Shown: positions 40,347-49,751, counted from the stretch's first letter. The stretch: DNA of 64,000 nt from Streptacidiphilus jiangxiensis (GCF_900109465.1 NZ_FOAZ01000016.1:133628-197627); one strand, 5' to 3'. The notes: generated by a model not told the origin, from the letters alone. Program-made: numbers and translations.

Positions 40347-41180
40347 GTGACGGTGGCGGAACCGCTGGTGGAGCTGGCAGGGCGGTCGTGTCTGGTGACC
40401 GGCGCGGCCAGCGGGATCGGGCGGGCGACGGCGGAGCTGTTCGTGCGGATGGGCGCACACGTCGTGGGCTCGGACCTGGACGAGACCGGGTTGCAGCGGC
40501 TGGTCGGCCGCCTGGCCGACGAGGGCGCGCCGGGACGGCTCGTGCCGGTCGTCGGCGACGTCTCCGTCCCGGCGGACGGCCGCCGGATGGTCGACGCGGT
40601 GGTGGAGAGGTTCGGGCGGCTGGACGTGGCGGTCGCCAACGCCGGGATCCTGCCGCTCTCCGACGTGCTGGAGACGGGCCCGGAGGAGTGGGACCGGGTG
40701 ATGGCCGTTGACGGCCGCGGCATGTTCCTGACCTGCAAGTACGCGATCGAGGCCATGCTCTCGAACGGCGGCGGGGAGGCCGACGGCGAAGGGGGACGCG
40801 GGCCGGACGGGCGCGCCCGCGGCGCGATCGTCTGCGTCTCCTCCATCTCCGGGCTGGCCGGGCAGGCCCGGCAGGCCGCCTACGGCCCGGCGAAGTTCGT
40901 CGCTTCCGGCCTGACGATGCATCTGGCCGTCGAGTGGGCGCCCCGTGGCATCCGCGTCAACGCGGTCGCGCCCGGCACGATCACGACCGAGCGGGTCCGC
41001 GCCCTGCGCGACGAGCCCGGCGGGCCCGCCTACCTGGAGGAGATGGCCAAGGCCCATCCCCTCGGCCGGCTCGGCCGCCCGGAGGAGGTGGCCCGCGCCA
41101 TCGCCTTCCTCGCCTCGGACGCCGCCTCGTTCGTCACCGGCGTGGTGCTCCCCGTCGACGGCGGCTACCTGGCTCGCTGA
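40347..41180 (+). CDS. Short-chain dehydrogenase/reductase
   Basis: This 277-residue SDR has [15 protein letters not shown], aspartate in GSDLDET (NAD-type), NAGILP, catalytic VCVSSISG and YGPAK, and the C-terminal [16 protein letters not shown] of FabG-like enzymes. An unusual Gly/Asp/Glu-rich insertion of about 18 residues ([18 protein letters not shown]) precedes the catalytic strand. The start is the GTG at 40347 behind GAGGGAGC. A MarR gene follows 70 bp downstream in the same direction. The substrate is unknown. Confidence 0.85.
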   Translation: MTVAEPLVELAGRSCLVTGAASGIGRATAELFVRMGAHVVGSDLDETGLQRLVGRLADEGAPGRLVPVVGDVSVPADGRRMVDAVVERFGRLDVAVANAGILPLSDVLETGPEEWDRVMAVDGRGMFLTCKYAIEAMLSNGGGEADGEGGRGPDGRARGAIVCVSSISGLAGQARQAAYGPAKFVASGLTMHLAVEWAPRGIRVNAVAPGTITTERVRALRDEPGGPAYLEEMAKAHPLGRLGRPEEVARAIAFLASDAASFVTGVVLPVDGGYLAR

Positions 41181-41250
41181 CCGCGGCGCCCCTCCCTGGT
41201 CCGGTCTTGACATACTGACCTGCAGGGACGAGGAATCGGAGACGGGCGCG

Positions 41251-41721
41251 ATGGACAAGCCGGGGACGCCGGGCAGGCCCACGGAACTGATCGAGTACGA
41301 GATGATGGTGCTCGGCCGCCACGTGCACATGGGCGCGCCCAGCAAGCGCACCAGCGCGAACCTGGAGCGCAGCGCGTACATCCTGCTCAGCCGCCTCCAG
41401 GGCCAGGGGCCCATGTCCATCGGCCAGCTGAGCGAGGCCTTCGGCCTCAACGCCTCCACGCTGAACCGCCAGACCGCCGCGCTGGTCACCGCGGGCCTGG
41501 CCGAACGCATCCCGGACATGGACGGCGGCATGGCCCGCAAGTTCCGGATCACCGCCGAGGGCACCCGGCGCCTCGACGAGGCACGCGCCGAACTCGTCTC
41601 CGGCCTCGACAAGGTCCTTGCCGGCTGGTCGCCGGAGGACGCCTCCGCCTTCGCCGACTACCTCAAGCGCTTCAACGCCTCCATCGAACACATCGACGGC
41701 CGACCCTGGCCCCGCCCCTGA
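41251..41721 (+). CDS. MarR-family transcriptional regulator
   Basis: This 156-residue MarR protein has the winged helix MSIGQLSEAFGLNASTLNRQ TAALV with a wing at DMDGGMARKFRITAEG. The ATG at 41251 is family-consistent. TTGACA at 41207-41212 could be a -35 of its own promoter, but a clear -10 is not seen. It is downstream of the SDR gene and convergent with a TetR gene ten bases away. Confidence 0.86.
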   Translation: MDKPGTPGRPTELIEYEMMVLGRHVHMGAPSKRTSANLERSAYILLSRLQGQGPMSIGQLSEAFGLNASTLNRQTAALVTAGLAERIPDMDGGMARKFRITAEGTRRLDEARAELVSGLDKVLAGWSPEDASAFADYLKRFNASIEHIDGRPWPRP

Positions 41722-41731
41722 GCGGTTCCGC

Positions 41732-42328
41732 TCAGGCCGCCGGGTAGGCGACGCGGGTGGTGATCAGGGCGATGCGGGCGGCCGACTGCTCGGGGGCGCC
41801 GTGGGGTTGGACGATGTGGCTGACGGTGAGGCGGACGATCGTCTCCACCGCGAGGCTGCGGGAGTGGGCGTCCACCTCGGGCCAGGCGGTTTCGGCGTAG
41901 GCGTCGAGGAGAGCGGTGGCCACGTCGAAGACAGGTTCCTGGCGGATGGTCAGGTAGCTGAGCAGCCCCTCGTCGGTGCCGCCTCGGGCGGCCGTGAGGA
42001 CCGCTTTGACCAGGGAGTTGTCGGCGGCCTGGCGCAGTACGAAGGTCACGCCCGCGGTTGCGGCGGGCAGTAGGCCCTCGGGGTGGGCGTCGAGTTCGGC
42101 GACGATGCCGGTCATGAAGCGGTCGACCTCGCGGGCGACCAGGGCGTCGGCGATGGCCTCCTTGGTGCCGAACTCGTTGTAGACGGTCTGCCGACTCACG
42201 CCGGCCTCGCGGGCGAGGCCGGCGATGCCGAGTTTGCTCCAGCCGACTGCCGCCACCTGGGCGTAGGCAGCGTCGAGCACCTGCTCGCGGAGCAGGGCGC
42301 GGGCGGCCTGTTGGTATCGCGTCGTCAT
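41732..42328 (-). CDS. TetR-family transcriptional regulator
   Basis: This 198-residue regulator has the TetR helix-turn-helix LGIAGLAREAGVSRQTVYNE FGTKEAIADALV and a helical ligand domain with SHIVQPHGAPEQSAARI. TetR_C_7-like helices are plausible. The ATG at 42328 follows GAAGG; a GTG at 42340 is possible. It is convergent with the MarR gene and divergent from nothing adjacent, with 350 bp of gene-free DNA upstream. Confidence 0.85.
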   Translation of the reverse strand: MTTRYQQAARALLREQVLDAAYAQVAAVGWSKLGIAGLAREAGVSRQTVYNEFGTKEAIADALVAREVDRFMTGIVAELDAHPEGLLPAATAGVTFVLRQAADNSLVKAVLTAARGGTDEGLLSYLTIRQEPVFDVATALLDAYAETAWPEVDAHSRSLAVETIVRLTVSHIVQPHGAPEQSAARIALITTRVAYPAA

Positions 42329-42678
42329 CGTGGCCTTCACTGTAGTGCCGCGTGCGCCCCACCCTGGCGGGCAGCGGGGCAGCGGGGAGCGCAACGCGCT
42401 TGCCCGCGTGCCCCGCCGAGCACGCCCCGGGGTGCCGCGCTCGCGCGACCGGCCGTGCGCGCGCCCGAGCGCGTTGCGCGCCAGCCCCGACCGGCCTGGG
42501 CTGACCCGTCGCGCTCGACCCGTCCGGGCGGACCCGCCGCGTCCGACCCGTCCGGGCTGACCAGCCGCGCCCGGCTCCGGCTGGGCCTGACCCGCCGTGC
42601 TCGGCGCGCGGCCCGGGCGGAGCCGGGGGAGTGCGGGGCCAGCGTCGTTCGGCCGCGCCTGCGCGTGCGGCTGCGCGC
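42329..42678. other. Gene-free GC-rich region with degenerate repeats
   Basis: These 350 bp lie between the TetR start and the amidohydrolase stop. From about 42480 to 42620 the units GACCCGTC, GACCCGCC and GACCCGTCCGGGC recur irregularly. I see no convincing gene; the open frames have low-complexity Arg/Pro/Ala translations. The promoter of tetR should be near 42340-42400. Confidence 0.4.
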
Positions 42679-44307
42679 TCAGCGCAGGCGGTGTGTGACC
42701 ACGCCGTTCGACATCGTCAACGGCACCGGCGACTGCGCGAGTTCGTCCGGGTCGGCGGTCAGCGGGTCGAGGGCGAGGGCGGTCAGGTCCGCGCGCAGGC
42801 CGGGGGCGATGCGTCCGGCGGTGTCCGCCTCGCCCGCGGCGAGGGCCGCGTGGGTGGTGAAGCCCTCCAGGGCCATGAGCGGGGTGAGGGCCTGGTCGGG
42901 GGCGACCGGCGGGGTGTCGGTGCCCGCGTGGCGGCGCAGCTGCGCGTAGGAGAGGACGCCGCGTGCGTCGTAGTGGGCGATCGGCCAGTCCGAGCCGAGG
43001 GCCAGGACCGCGCCCGCGTCGCGCAGACTGCGGCAGATCCAGGCGCGCCCGGCGCGTTCGGTGCCGAGCCGCAGCGACCACTGGTCGGTGTGGTCGGCGC
43101 GTGTGTACGCGGAGTGCGTGGGCTGCATCGAGGCGATCACGCCGAGCTCGCGGAAGCGGGCGGCCTGGGCGTGCGGGAGGGTCTCGATGTGCTCGACGCG
43201 GTGCCGCATCCGCCCGTTCGGGCCGAGCGCGGCGACGGTGTCGAGGACGTGGCGCACGCCCGCGTCGCCGATCGCGTGGGTCGCGGTGCGTACGCCGGCG
43301 GCGTGCAGCTGGTGGACGGCCTCGCTGTAGGCGGCCGGGTCGAGCCAGAAGCTGTCACGGCTCTGGCCGTGGCAGTCCGGGTGCTCCAGCCACGCGGTGC
43401 CGCCCTCGACGGTGCCGTCCATGAAGAACTTCACGCCGCCGACCAGCCAGTTGCGGCCCGCCTCGCGCTGCAGCGCGACGAGCTCGGCGAGCCCGTCCTT
43501 GTCGGTGCCGGGCATGCACCACGGGGCGAGGCGCAGCCGTAGCGGCAGCGCCTGCTCGGCCTCGACGCCGCGCAGCAACTCCAGCACGTCGCCGCCCGCG
43601 TCCATGACGTGGGCGCCGGTCAGGCCGGTCGCGGCCATGCCGGAGAGCAGCGCGAGCAGCGCCTCGCGACGCTCGGCGAGGGGGCGGCGCGGCATGACGG
43701 CGACGACCAGGTCCATCGCGGCGGGCTCGATCAGGTGGCCGGTCGGGGTGCCGTCCGGCTCGCAGGCGATCAGCGCGCGCTGCGCGAACGCGCGTGGGCC
43801 GTCGACGCCGGCCAGGCGCAGTGCCGCGCCGCTCGCCAGGGCCGAGTGGCCGTCGTAGAGGCGGACGAAGGCGGGGGTGTCCGGGCCGAGCACGGCCTCC
43901 AGGTGCTCACGGTGGACGGGCCGACCGCCGAACACGTTGTGGTCGAGGCCCCAGCCGATCACCCACCCGTCCGTGCGCGGCGCGGTGGTCAGCGCGGCGC
44001 GTAGGCCGTCCAGGTCGCGGACGGCGGTGAGGTCGGCGCCGCTCGCCAGGTCCAGGCCGAGGACGGGGTGGCTGTGACCGTCGGTCAACCCGGGGACCAG
44101 GGTGGCCTCGCCGAGGTCGATCACCTCGGTGGCGTTCCCGCGCCACGCCCGCGCGTCGGCCGCGTCGCCGACGGCCGTGATCAGCCCGTTCCTGACGGCG
44201 ACGGCACCGACCGGTGCGGCGCCGGGCGAGAGCGTGTGGATCCGGGAGGCGAGCACGATCGTGTCCGGTGCGGCGGAGGAGGGGCGGACGGAGGGTGCGG
44301 AGGACAA
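42679..44307 (-). CDS. YtcJ-like metal-dependent amidohydrolase
   Basis: This 542-residue amidohydrolase-3 (YtcJ/TIM-barrel) protein has the metal HxH in LTDGHSHPVLGLD, GWGLDHNVF, VKFFMDGTVEGGTAW, THAIGDAG, HIETLP and the catalytic aspartate in ALGSDWPIAHYD. Such enzymes hydrolyse exocyclic amides or similar bonds. A TTG start at 44307 is supported by GAAGGAG eight bases upstream. It follows an APC permease in a two-gene operon; a second permease-YtcJ pair lies at 49.9-53.0 kb. Confidence 0.85.
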   Translation of the reverse strand: MSSAPSVRPSSAAPDTIVLASRIHTLSPGAAPVGAVAVRNGLITAVGDAADARAWRGNATEVIDLGEATLVPGLTDGHSHPVLGLDLASGADLTAVRDLDGLRAALTTAPRTDGWVIGWGLDHNVFGGRPVHREHLEAVLGPDTPAFVRLYDGHSALASGAALRLAGVDGPRAFAQRALIACEPDGTPTGHLIEPAAMDLVVAVMPRRPLAERREALLALLSGMAATGLTGAHVMDAGGDVLELLRGVEAEQALPLRLRLAPWCMPGTDKDGLAELVALQREAGRNWLVGGVKFFMDGTVEGGTAWLEHPDCHGQSRDSFWLDPAAYSEAVHQLHAAGVRTATHAIGDAGVRHVLDTVAALGPNGRMRHRVEHIETLPHAQAARFRELGVIASMQPTHSAYTRADHTDQWSLRLGTERAGRAWICRSLRDAGAVLALGSDWPIAHYDARGVLSYAQLRRHAGTDTPPVAPDQALTPLMALEGFTTHAALAAGEADTAGRIAPGLRADLTALALDPLTADPDELAQSPVPLTMSNGVVTHRLR

Positions 44308-44353
44308 CGGTGTCTCCTTCGAGCGGGAAGCGGAGAGGGGTGGACGCAGGCGG

Positions 44354-45841
44354 TCAGGACGTGGCGACGGGCGCTGCGGCGTCGGTCTCGGCGTCGGCTT
44401 CCGCGTCGGGCGCGGACTCCGACGCGGGCTCCGCGGCGAACCGCGCGTACACGCCGGGCCGGGAGGCGCGGACCCGCAGCGCGTAGCCGAGACCCGCCGC
44501 GAACGCGCACGGGACGAGCAGGATCAGCGTCAGGTTCACGGCGTCGGACGCGCCGGTCAGCAGGCCGATGTTGGCGACGACCAGCCACAGCGCGGCGCCC
44601 AGCAGCAGCGTGGCCACGGCGGGGGCGACGACGGTGCGCAGCACACCCTCGCCGTGGGCGACCCGGCGGAAGTAGAGCGGCACCGCCACGGCGGCGAGCA
44701 ACTGGAGTGCGACCAGGGCGAGCATGCCGGGGGTGTTCACCCACAGCAGCAACTGCGTGTACGGGTCGGCCCCGGCGGCGGCGAAGGCGACGACGACCAC
44801 CACGGCCAGCACCGTCTGCGCGACGCCCGCGACGTAGGGGGAGCGGTGCCGGGGGTGGATCCGGCCGAGGGCGGCGGGCAACACGCCCTCCTCGGCCATG
44901 GCCAGTCCGTAGCGGTTGGTCGCGTTGTGGAAGGCCAGCAGCGAGGCCAGCAGGCTGGTGACGATGAGGACGTGCATCGCGTCGGCCGCCCAGGGACCGA
45001 CGTAGCTGCCGATCGCGGAGAAGAAGAGCCCCGTCGGGTCCTTGGCGGCGGCCGCGACGACCTCCTTGTCGCCGTAGGCCTGGATGATGGTCCACACGAT
45101 GAAGGCGTAGAACAGGCCGAGGAAGGCGACCGCGATGTAGGTGGCGCGCGGGATGGTCCGGGCGGGGTCCTTGGCCTCGCGGCGGTAGATGACGGTCGAC
45201 TCGAAGCCGGTGAAGGCGGCGAAGGCCATCGCCAGTACGCCGGGCATGCCGCCCGCGCTGATCCTGCCCGGCGCGAAGGCGCCGAGGGAGAGGCCGTGGG
45301 CGCCGCCCTTGGCCAGCACGGCGACCGCCAGCAGCACCAGGATCGCGGTCTCCGCGAGCAGCAGGACACCGAGGACCTTGGCGCCGAAGTCGATCGAGCG
45401 GTAGCCGCCGAACCAGATCACGGCGACACCGACCAGGGCGAGCACGGGCCAGGGGATGTTCCAGCCGACGAGCGACTGCAGGGTGTCGTGCGTGGCCGAG
45501 CCGAGCAGGCCGTAGACGCCGATGTTCATGGCGAGGTAGCCGAGCAGGGCGAGCAGCGCCGCGCCGAAGCCGGCCGGGCGGCCCAGACCGCGGGTGATGT
45601 AGGCGTAGAAGCCGCCGCCGTGGCGCACGTGCCGGCTCATGGTGGTGAAGCCGACGGCGAAGACGGCGAGTGTGACGCCGGCGGCGAGGTACGCGGCCGG
45701 TGCGCCGATGCCGCCGACCAGCAGGGCCAGCGGGGCGACCCCGGCCATGACCGTGAGCGGCGCGGCCGCGGAGACGACGAAGAAGGCGATGTCGGCGGTG
45801 CCGAGCGTGCCCCGGCGCAGTGTGGGTGTGGCGTCGGTCAT
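44354..45841 (-). CDS. APC-superfamily amino acid/amine permease
   Basis: This 495-residue permease has twelve or so membrane segments, with the APC N-terminal block FFVVSAAAPLTVMAGVAPLA, RHVRHGGGFYAYITRGLGRP, FAAFTGFESTVIYRREAKDP and LLAFHNATNRYGLAMAEEG. The last ~30 residues are an acidic tail. It takes up an amino acid, amine or related compound. It leads an operon with the YtcJ-type amidohydrolase, which probably processes the imported substrate, and is divergent from a TetR gene. Confidence 0.87.
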   Translation of the reverse strand: MTDATPTLRRGTLGTADIAFFVVSAAAPLTVMAGVAPLALLVGGIGAPAAYLAAGVTLAVFAVGFTTMSRHVRHGGGFYAYITRGLGRPAGFGAALLALLGYLAMNIGVYGLLGSATHDTLQSLVGWNIPWPVLALVGVAVIWFGGYRSIDFGAKVLGVLLLAETAILVLLAVAVLAKGGAHGLSLGAFAPGRISAGGMPGVLAMAFAAFTGFESTVIYRREAKDPARTIPRATYIAVAFLGLFYAFIVWTIIQAYGDKEVVAAAAKDPTGLFFSAIGSYVGPWAADAMHVLIVTSLLASLLAFHNATNRYGLAMAEEGVLPAALGRIHPRHRSPYVAGVAQTVLAVVVVVAFAAAGADPYTQLLLWVNTPGMLALVALQLLAAVAVPLYFRRVAHGEGVLRTVVAPAVATLLLGAALWLVVANIGLLTGASDAVNLTLILLVPCAFAAGLGYALRVRASRPGVYARFAAEPASESAPDAEADAETDAAAPVATS

Positions 45842-45876
45842 CGGGTGGTGCCTGCCTTTCTGCGGCGACAGCCAAA

Positions 45877-45907
45877 AACCTAAAGGTTGATGGTTTCGGC
45901 ACCTTAG
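45877..45907. promoter_or_regulatory. Dyad elements upstream of the permease operon
   Basis: AACCT-AA-AGGTT at 45877-45888 is a small dyad, and CTAAAGGT (45880-45887) is partly mirrored by ACCTTAG (45901-45907). They lie between divergent starts at 45841 and 45992 and are candidate sites for the TetR protein encoded at 45992. Confidence 0.4.
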
Positions 45908-45991
45908 ACCGCGCGGCTACCCTCTGGGAAGACCCGAATTCGAGACCCGGATTCGCGCCCGAATTCCTCGATCACGCGGAGGGGATCCGCC

Positions 45992-46603
45992 ATGGGGCGC
46001 CCCAGCAAGGCCCTGCTCGACCGGCAGCGGATCGCCGCCACCGCCCTCGACCTCGTCGACGCCGAGGGCGACTTCAGCGTGCCCAAGATCGCCAGGCGGC
46101 TCGGGGTGCAAACGGCCTCCGTGTACCACCACGTCGAGGGCCGCGCCGGGATCGTCGAGCTGCTGCGCGTGCGCATCGCCGAGGACATCGACGCCGCCAC
46201 GCTGGAGCTGCGCCCCTGGGACGCCGCGCTGGAGGCCTGGGCCCGCTCCTACCGCGCCGCCTTCGCCGCCCATCCGCGCGCCATCCCGCTGCTGACGACC
46301 TCCCAGATCGCCGCGCCCGAGGTGCTGGCCCAGTACGAACGCGGGGTCGCCACGCTGCTGGAGGCGGGCTTCGCCCTGGAGTCCGTGATGCCGGTGATCA
46401 CCGCTCTGGAGAACCTCGTGCTCGGCTCCGCGCTGGACCTCGCCGCCCCCGAGGTCATGTGGGAGCTCGCCCCGGACGGCTCCACGCCCCTGCTGGCCCG
46501 GGCCCTCGCCGCCGCCCCGGGTCCGGGCCGGGCCGACCAGGCCTTCGAACTGGCCCTGGGGGCCTTCATGGCCCACGTCCGGGGGCTCCTGCGGGAGGGC
46601 TGA
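45992..46603 (+). CDS. TetR-family transcriptional regulator
   Basis: This 203-residue regulator begins MGRPSKALLDRQRIAATALD and has the recognition helix in FSVPKIARRLGVQTASVYHH VEGRAGIVELL. The C-terminal domain (PLLTTSQIAAPEVLAQYERG, MPVITALENLVLGSALDLAA) is TetR_C_1-like, as in regulators of drug or amine export/uptake. It is divergent from the APC permease-amidohydrolase operon and probably controls it. Confidence 0.87.
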   Translation: MGRPSKALLDRQRIAATALDLVDAEGDFSVPKIARRLGVQTASVYHHVEGRAGIVELLRVRIAEDIDAATLELRPWDAALEAWARSYRAAFAAHPRAIPLLTTSQIAAPEVLAQYERGVATLLEAGFALESVMPVITALENLVLGSALDLAAPEVMWELAPDGSTPLLARALAAAPGPGRADQAFELALGAFMAHVRGLLREG

Positions 46604-46681
46604 AGAGACCCCTGCCGGCGGGCGGTCCGCGCGGCGCGGATAGGCTGGCGTTGATCTGAATATCCGTCAAAGGGGGAGGAT

Positions 46682-47908
46682 ATGGACGGCTTCCGCGCAC
46701 CGTCGGCTACGGATTTCACGTCCTATGCCAGTCTGATGGGGCTCCAGGGAGACCACCTGAACCAGCTGGACCAGTGGTGCTCAGGGCAGTGCGCCAATGC
46801 CCAGGGCCTCGGCGAGGGACTGCTCGCCCCGGTGCAGCCGGTCGTGCCGATGGTCGCGCAGTACCTCGGGGACAAGCTGCAACAGGGCACTCGGGGCATG
46901 CACCTGGTGGTCGACAAGATCCACCGCACCAGCGCGGACTACCAGCGCACCGACCAGAGCACGGCGGCCGACCTGCGGTCGCTCTATCCCGCCGCCTACG
47001 GGGGTTTCCCCGACATCGGTGAGCTGCCGGGGGCCGGCGCTCTCGGAGACTTCCGGGACGAGGACGTCTCCCTCACGCCGCCGCAGGACAGCGCCTCGGA
47101 TGACACGACCAAGGCCGTCCACGAGATGCTCATGGGCCCGTTCCACACGGCCGGAGTCCGGGCCGCCGACCACGTCTTCCAGTGGCTCACCGGGCAGAGC
47201 CTGGTCGACCTGCTGATGAAGCCGCTCTTCGGCGACTTCGGCCGGCTCAAGTACCTCTCCGAGGTCTACGACCAGCTCGGAGACGGCTGCTACACCGTCA
47301 CGGGCACCATACGGAAGGGCTCGTGGAAGCTCGGCGGGGAGTGGCAGGGCGACACCGCCACGGCGTTCGACCAGTACCTCTTCCTGTGGAGCATGGGCGT
47401 CGGCGGGGTGGGTGACGCGGCCAAGATCGCCTCGAAGGCGTTCCACGACGGCTACGACGTCATCTGCGGTCTGGTGGCCGCCGCCCTGCGGGGGATCGGC
47501 TGGATGCTGGACACCTCCATCAAGGCCCTCTCCGACTGGGCCGCGAAGGCTCTGGAGGGTGATGCGGTGATCGAGGCCGTCGGCCTCGGCCCGGAGGACC
47601 CCTTCGCTGACATCGTGGCCGGCGTCTTCACGGCGGCCGTCGGCCTCTACGAGGCGTACCAGATCGTCACGCAGATCATCAACGACATCGGGAAGATCGA
47701 GGCGATCTACCGTGCGATCGTCGAGGCCGTCCACAAGATCCAGGACGACGTGCACAAGGTGATGGCCTTCCTGAGCAAGGGCTTGCAGATCCCGAGCATC
47801 GGTAGCCTGATCGACGACGTGGAGCAGCGAGGCTTCGAGTTCGAGAAGAACGGGTTCTGGTCCCCGGAGCTGGGAGCGGCGCGGATGGAGATGATGCCGA
47901 GTGCGTGA
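46682..47908 (+). CDS. WXG100/ESX-type large helical protein, putative type VII-associated
   Basis: This 408-residue protein is mostly alpha-helical with no signal peptide. A region around residue 215 reads SWKLGGEWQGDTATAFDQYL, the W-x-G...A-F pattern of WXG100-type proteins. Hydrophobic helices (VGLYEAYQIVTQIINDIGKI; KVMAFLSKGLQI) follow. The first 100 residues include paired helices (LQGDHLNQLDQW; MVAQYLGDKLQQG). Such proteins are typical substrates or partners of type VII secretion in actinomycetes. No ESX core gene is present here. The ATG follows GGGGGAGGAT. It leads a three-gene operon. Confidence 0.6.
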   Translation: MDGFRAPSATDFTSYASLMGLQGDHLNQLDQWCSGQCANAQGLGEGLLAPVQPVVPMVAQYLGDKLQQGTRGMHLVVDKIHRTSADYQRTDQSTAADLRSLYPAAYGGFPDIGELPGAGALGDFRDEDVSLTPPQDSASDDTTKAVHEMLMGPFHTAGVRAADHVFQWLTGQSLVDLLMKPLFGDFGRLKYLSEVYDQLGDGCYTVTGTIRKGSWKLGGEWQGDTATAFDQYLFLWSMGVGGVGDAAKIASKAFHDGYDVICGLVAAALRGIGWMLDTSIKALSDWAAKALEGDAVIEAVGLGPEDPFADIVAGVFTAAVGLYEAYQIVTQIINDIGKIEAIYRAIVEAVHKIQDDVHKVMAFLSKGLQIPSIGSLIDDVEQRGFEFEKNGFWSPELGAARMEMMPSA

Positions 47909-48125
47909 CGAGCAGACCGAGGCCGAGCAGCGTCGTGACGCGGTGCTGGAACGGGTCGGCCAGGAGTTGCTGGCCGGGCGCAGCCCGCGCCAGGCCCAGC
48001 TGGCGGACGGCATCTACCGGCGACTGAAGGACGGCGCCCGGGTGGAGGACGTCAGGAACCTCATCGACGATCTGAGCCGCGTCGCCACGGACGACTTCCG
48101 CCGACGCGCTCGGGAGGGGAAGTGA
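47901..48125 (+). CDS. Small helical protein in the WXG-type operon
   Basis: This 74-residue, highly charged protein (RDEQTEAEQRRDAVLERVGQ, YRRLKDGARVEDVRNLIDDL SRV) is predicted to be two or three helices. The GTG start overlaps the preceding gene by 8 bp and the stop overlaps the next gene by 4 bp. Size and position suit a chaperone or ESX-adapter partner, but this is inference from context. Confidence 0.6.
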   Translation: MRDEQTEAEQRRDAVLERVGQELLAGRSPRQAQLADGIYRRLKDGARVEDVRNLIDDLSRVATDDFRRRAREGK

Positions 48126-48799
48126 CAGGGGAGGCGCAGATCCTGCGGGAGCTACGGGAGTTCACCGTCACCCATGACGTCGGCCGGGAGCACTCGACGT
48201 ACTGGGTGCGGGTGGGCGGGCACGCCGACCCGGTGGTGTTCCTGCACAAGGACGTCCCGGTCCACGTCGAGGTCCGCCCCTACCACGCGGCTCCGGCGGG
48301 CGAGCCCGGTCGGCTGCTCGGTTACGTGAAGCTGGGCAAGGCCTGGGACGCGCAGCAGGTGGAGATCGGCTCGGTGCAGCTGGGCAAGCGGCGCACGGAC
48401 ATCCACCGTGCCCCGGTCACCCAGCACGGACTCGGCACGCTCACCCCGCGGCTCGAGGGCGTGGGAGCCGTGGTGCACAAGGTGGCCAAGGTGGTGGAGT
48501 GGTCCGACCTCGGACTGTTGTCCGCGCGCCAGATGGAGGCGATGGCCTCCGTCCACGTGCGCTGCCAGGGCAGCACCTCGCTCGGCTTCGAACTGACCCG
48601 CCGCGCGGGGACCACGGGCGTCTTCGATGTGGTGGTGCACGATCCGAACCTCTCCCGGCTGCTGGTGCTCGCCTACCTCGACCGCTTCAACGTCTCCGCG
48701 TTCGATGCCCGCCGGGCCGGCATCGGGCTGACCACCAACCCGTTCCGGGCTGTCGGTGAGCGGCGCCGGATGGCGGAGGAGCGGCGGCAGCAGGGATAG
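48122..48799 (+). CDS. Hypothetical protein, third gene of the WXG-type operon
   Basis: This 225-residue protein is rich in beta segments with no signal peptide. Segments such as VVFLHKDVPVHVEVRPYH, RLLGYVKLGK and VFDVVVHDPNLSRLLVLAYL DRFN recall, weakly, the twelve-stranded scramblase/tubby-like fold. It ends in a basic helix (ERRRMAEERRQQG). The GTG start overlaps the 74-residue gene (GTGA). I do not claim a function; a membrane-associated partner of the first gene product is possible. Confidence 0.55.
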   Translation: MTGEAQILRELREFTVTHDVGREHSTYWVRVGGHADPVVFLHKDVPVHVEVRPYHAAPAGEPGRLLGYVKLGKAWDAQQVEIGSVQLGKRRTDIHRAPVTQHGLGTLTPRLEGVGAVVHKVAKVVEWSDLGLLSARQMEAMASVHVRCQGSTSLGFELTRRAGTTGVFDVVVHDPNLSRLLVLAYLDRFNVSAFDARRAGIGLTTNPFRAVGERRRMAEERRQQG

Positions 48800-48838
48800 T
48801 GCCACTGGACGACCGCTCGAACGACCCCGGAGAACCGC

Positions 48839-49750
48839 ATGCTCGACGCCACCGACGCCGCCCTGGTCGCCGCGCTGCAGCGCGACGGGCGGGCGAGTTT
48901 CCAGGAGCTGGCAGCCGAGGTCGGGGTGTCGCGGGAGGCCGCGCGGGCGCGGGTGCAGCGGCTGTTGGACCGGCGGGAGGTGCGGATCGTCGGCATCGTC
49001 GCACCCGACGTGCTGGGCCTGGGCGCGCTCGCGCACGTCTCGGTCGAGGTGGTCGGTGACAGCACCGCCGCCGCGCGGGCGCTGGCCGGGCGGGACGCCG
49101 TCATGTTCCTCTCCCGCACCGCCGGCCGGCGCCAGCTGGTCGCGGACGTGCGGGCCCGCGACGCGGTCGCGCTCGACGACGAACTGACCGCGATCCGGGG
49201 CGTGCCCGCGGTGCGGGGGATCGAGGTGTTCCGCTGTGTGGAGCTGGTCAAGGACGCCTACTCCTCGGCGCGGCCGGAGCTGCCGCCCCGCCCGCACTCC
49301 GCGCCCGACCCGGACGAGCGCGACCGCGCCCTGCTCGCGCTGCTCCAGCGCGACGGGCGGACGAGCTACACCGAGCTGGCCGAGCGGGTCGGTCTCTCGC
49401 AGGCGGCCACTCGGGCCCGGGTGCTGCGGCTGATCGAGACAGGGGCGGTGCACGTGACGGGGCTGGTGGCCTCGGCCGCGGTCGGGGTGCGGGAGGCCGC
49501 CGGCATCGGGCTCGGCGTCGACGGCTCCGCCGCGCCGGTCGCCCGGGCCGCCGCCGCGATCGACGGCGTCAACTTCGTCATGACCGGGCACGGCCGCTTC
49601 GACGTGGTCTGCGGCGTGGACGCCCCCGACCGGTCCCGGCTGCTGGCGATCCTGGACCGGCTGCGGGCCACGTCGGGCGTGGTGCGCTCCGAGAGCTGGG
49701 TCCACCTGGAGATCGCCAAGGAGGACTACGCCCACATTTCGCCGGTCTGA
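48839..49750 (+). CDS. Tandem Lrp/AsnC-family regulator
   Basis: This 303-residue protein contains two complete Lrp/AsnC units: helix-turn-helix DAALVAALQRDGRASFQELA AEVGVSREAARARVQRLLD with an effector (RAM) region, then RALLALLQRDGRTSYTELAE RVGLSQAATRARVLRL with a second RAM (AAAAIDGVNFVMTGHGRFD). Single-unit Lrp proteins are about 150 residues, so this is a fused duplication. It precedes an APC permease and amidohydrolase that it probably controls. Confidence 0.9.
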   Translation: MLDATDAALVAALQRDGRASFQELAAEVGVSREAARARVQRLLDRREVRIVGIVAPDVLGLGALAHVSVEVVGDSTAAARALAGRDAVMFLSRTAGRRQLVADVRARDAVALDDELTAIRGVPAVRGIEVFRCVELVKDAYSSARPELPPRPHSAPDPDERDRALLALLQRDGRTSYTELAERVGLSQAATRARVLRLIETGAVHVTGLVASAAVGVREAAGIGLGVDGSAAPVARAAAAIDGVNFVMTGHGRFDVVCGVDAPDRSRLLAILDRLRATSGVVRSESWVHLEIAKEDYAHISPV

Positions 49751-49751
49751 C

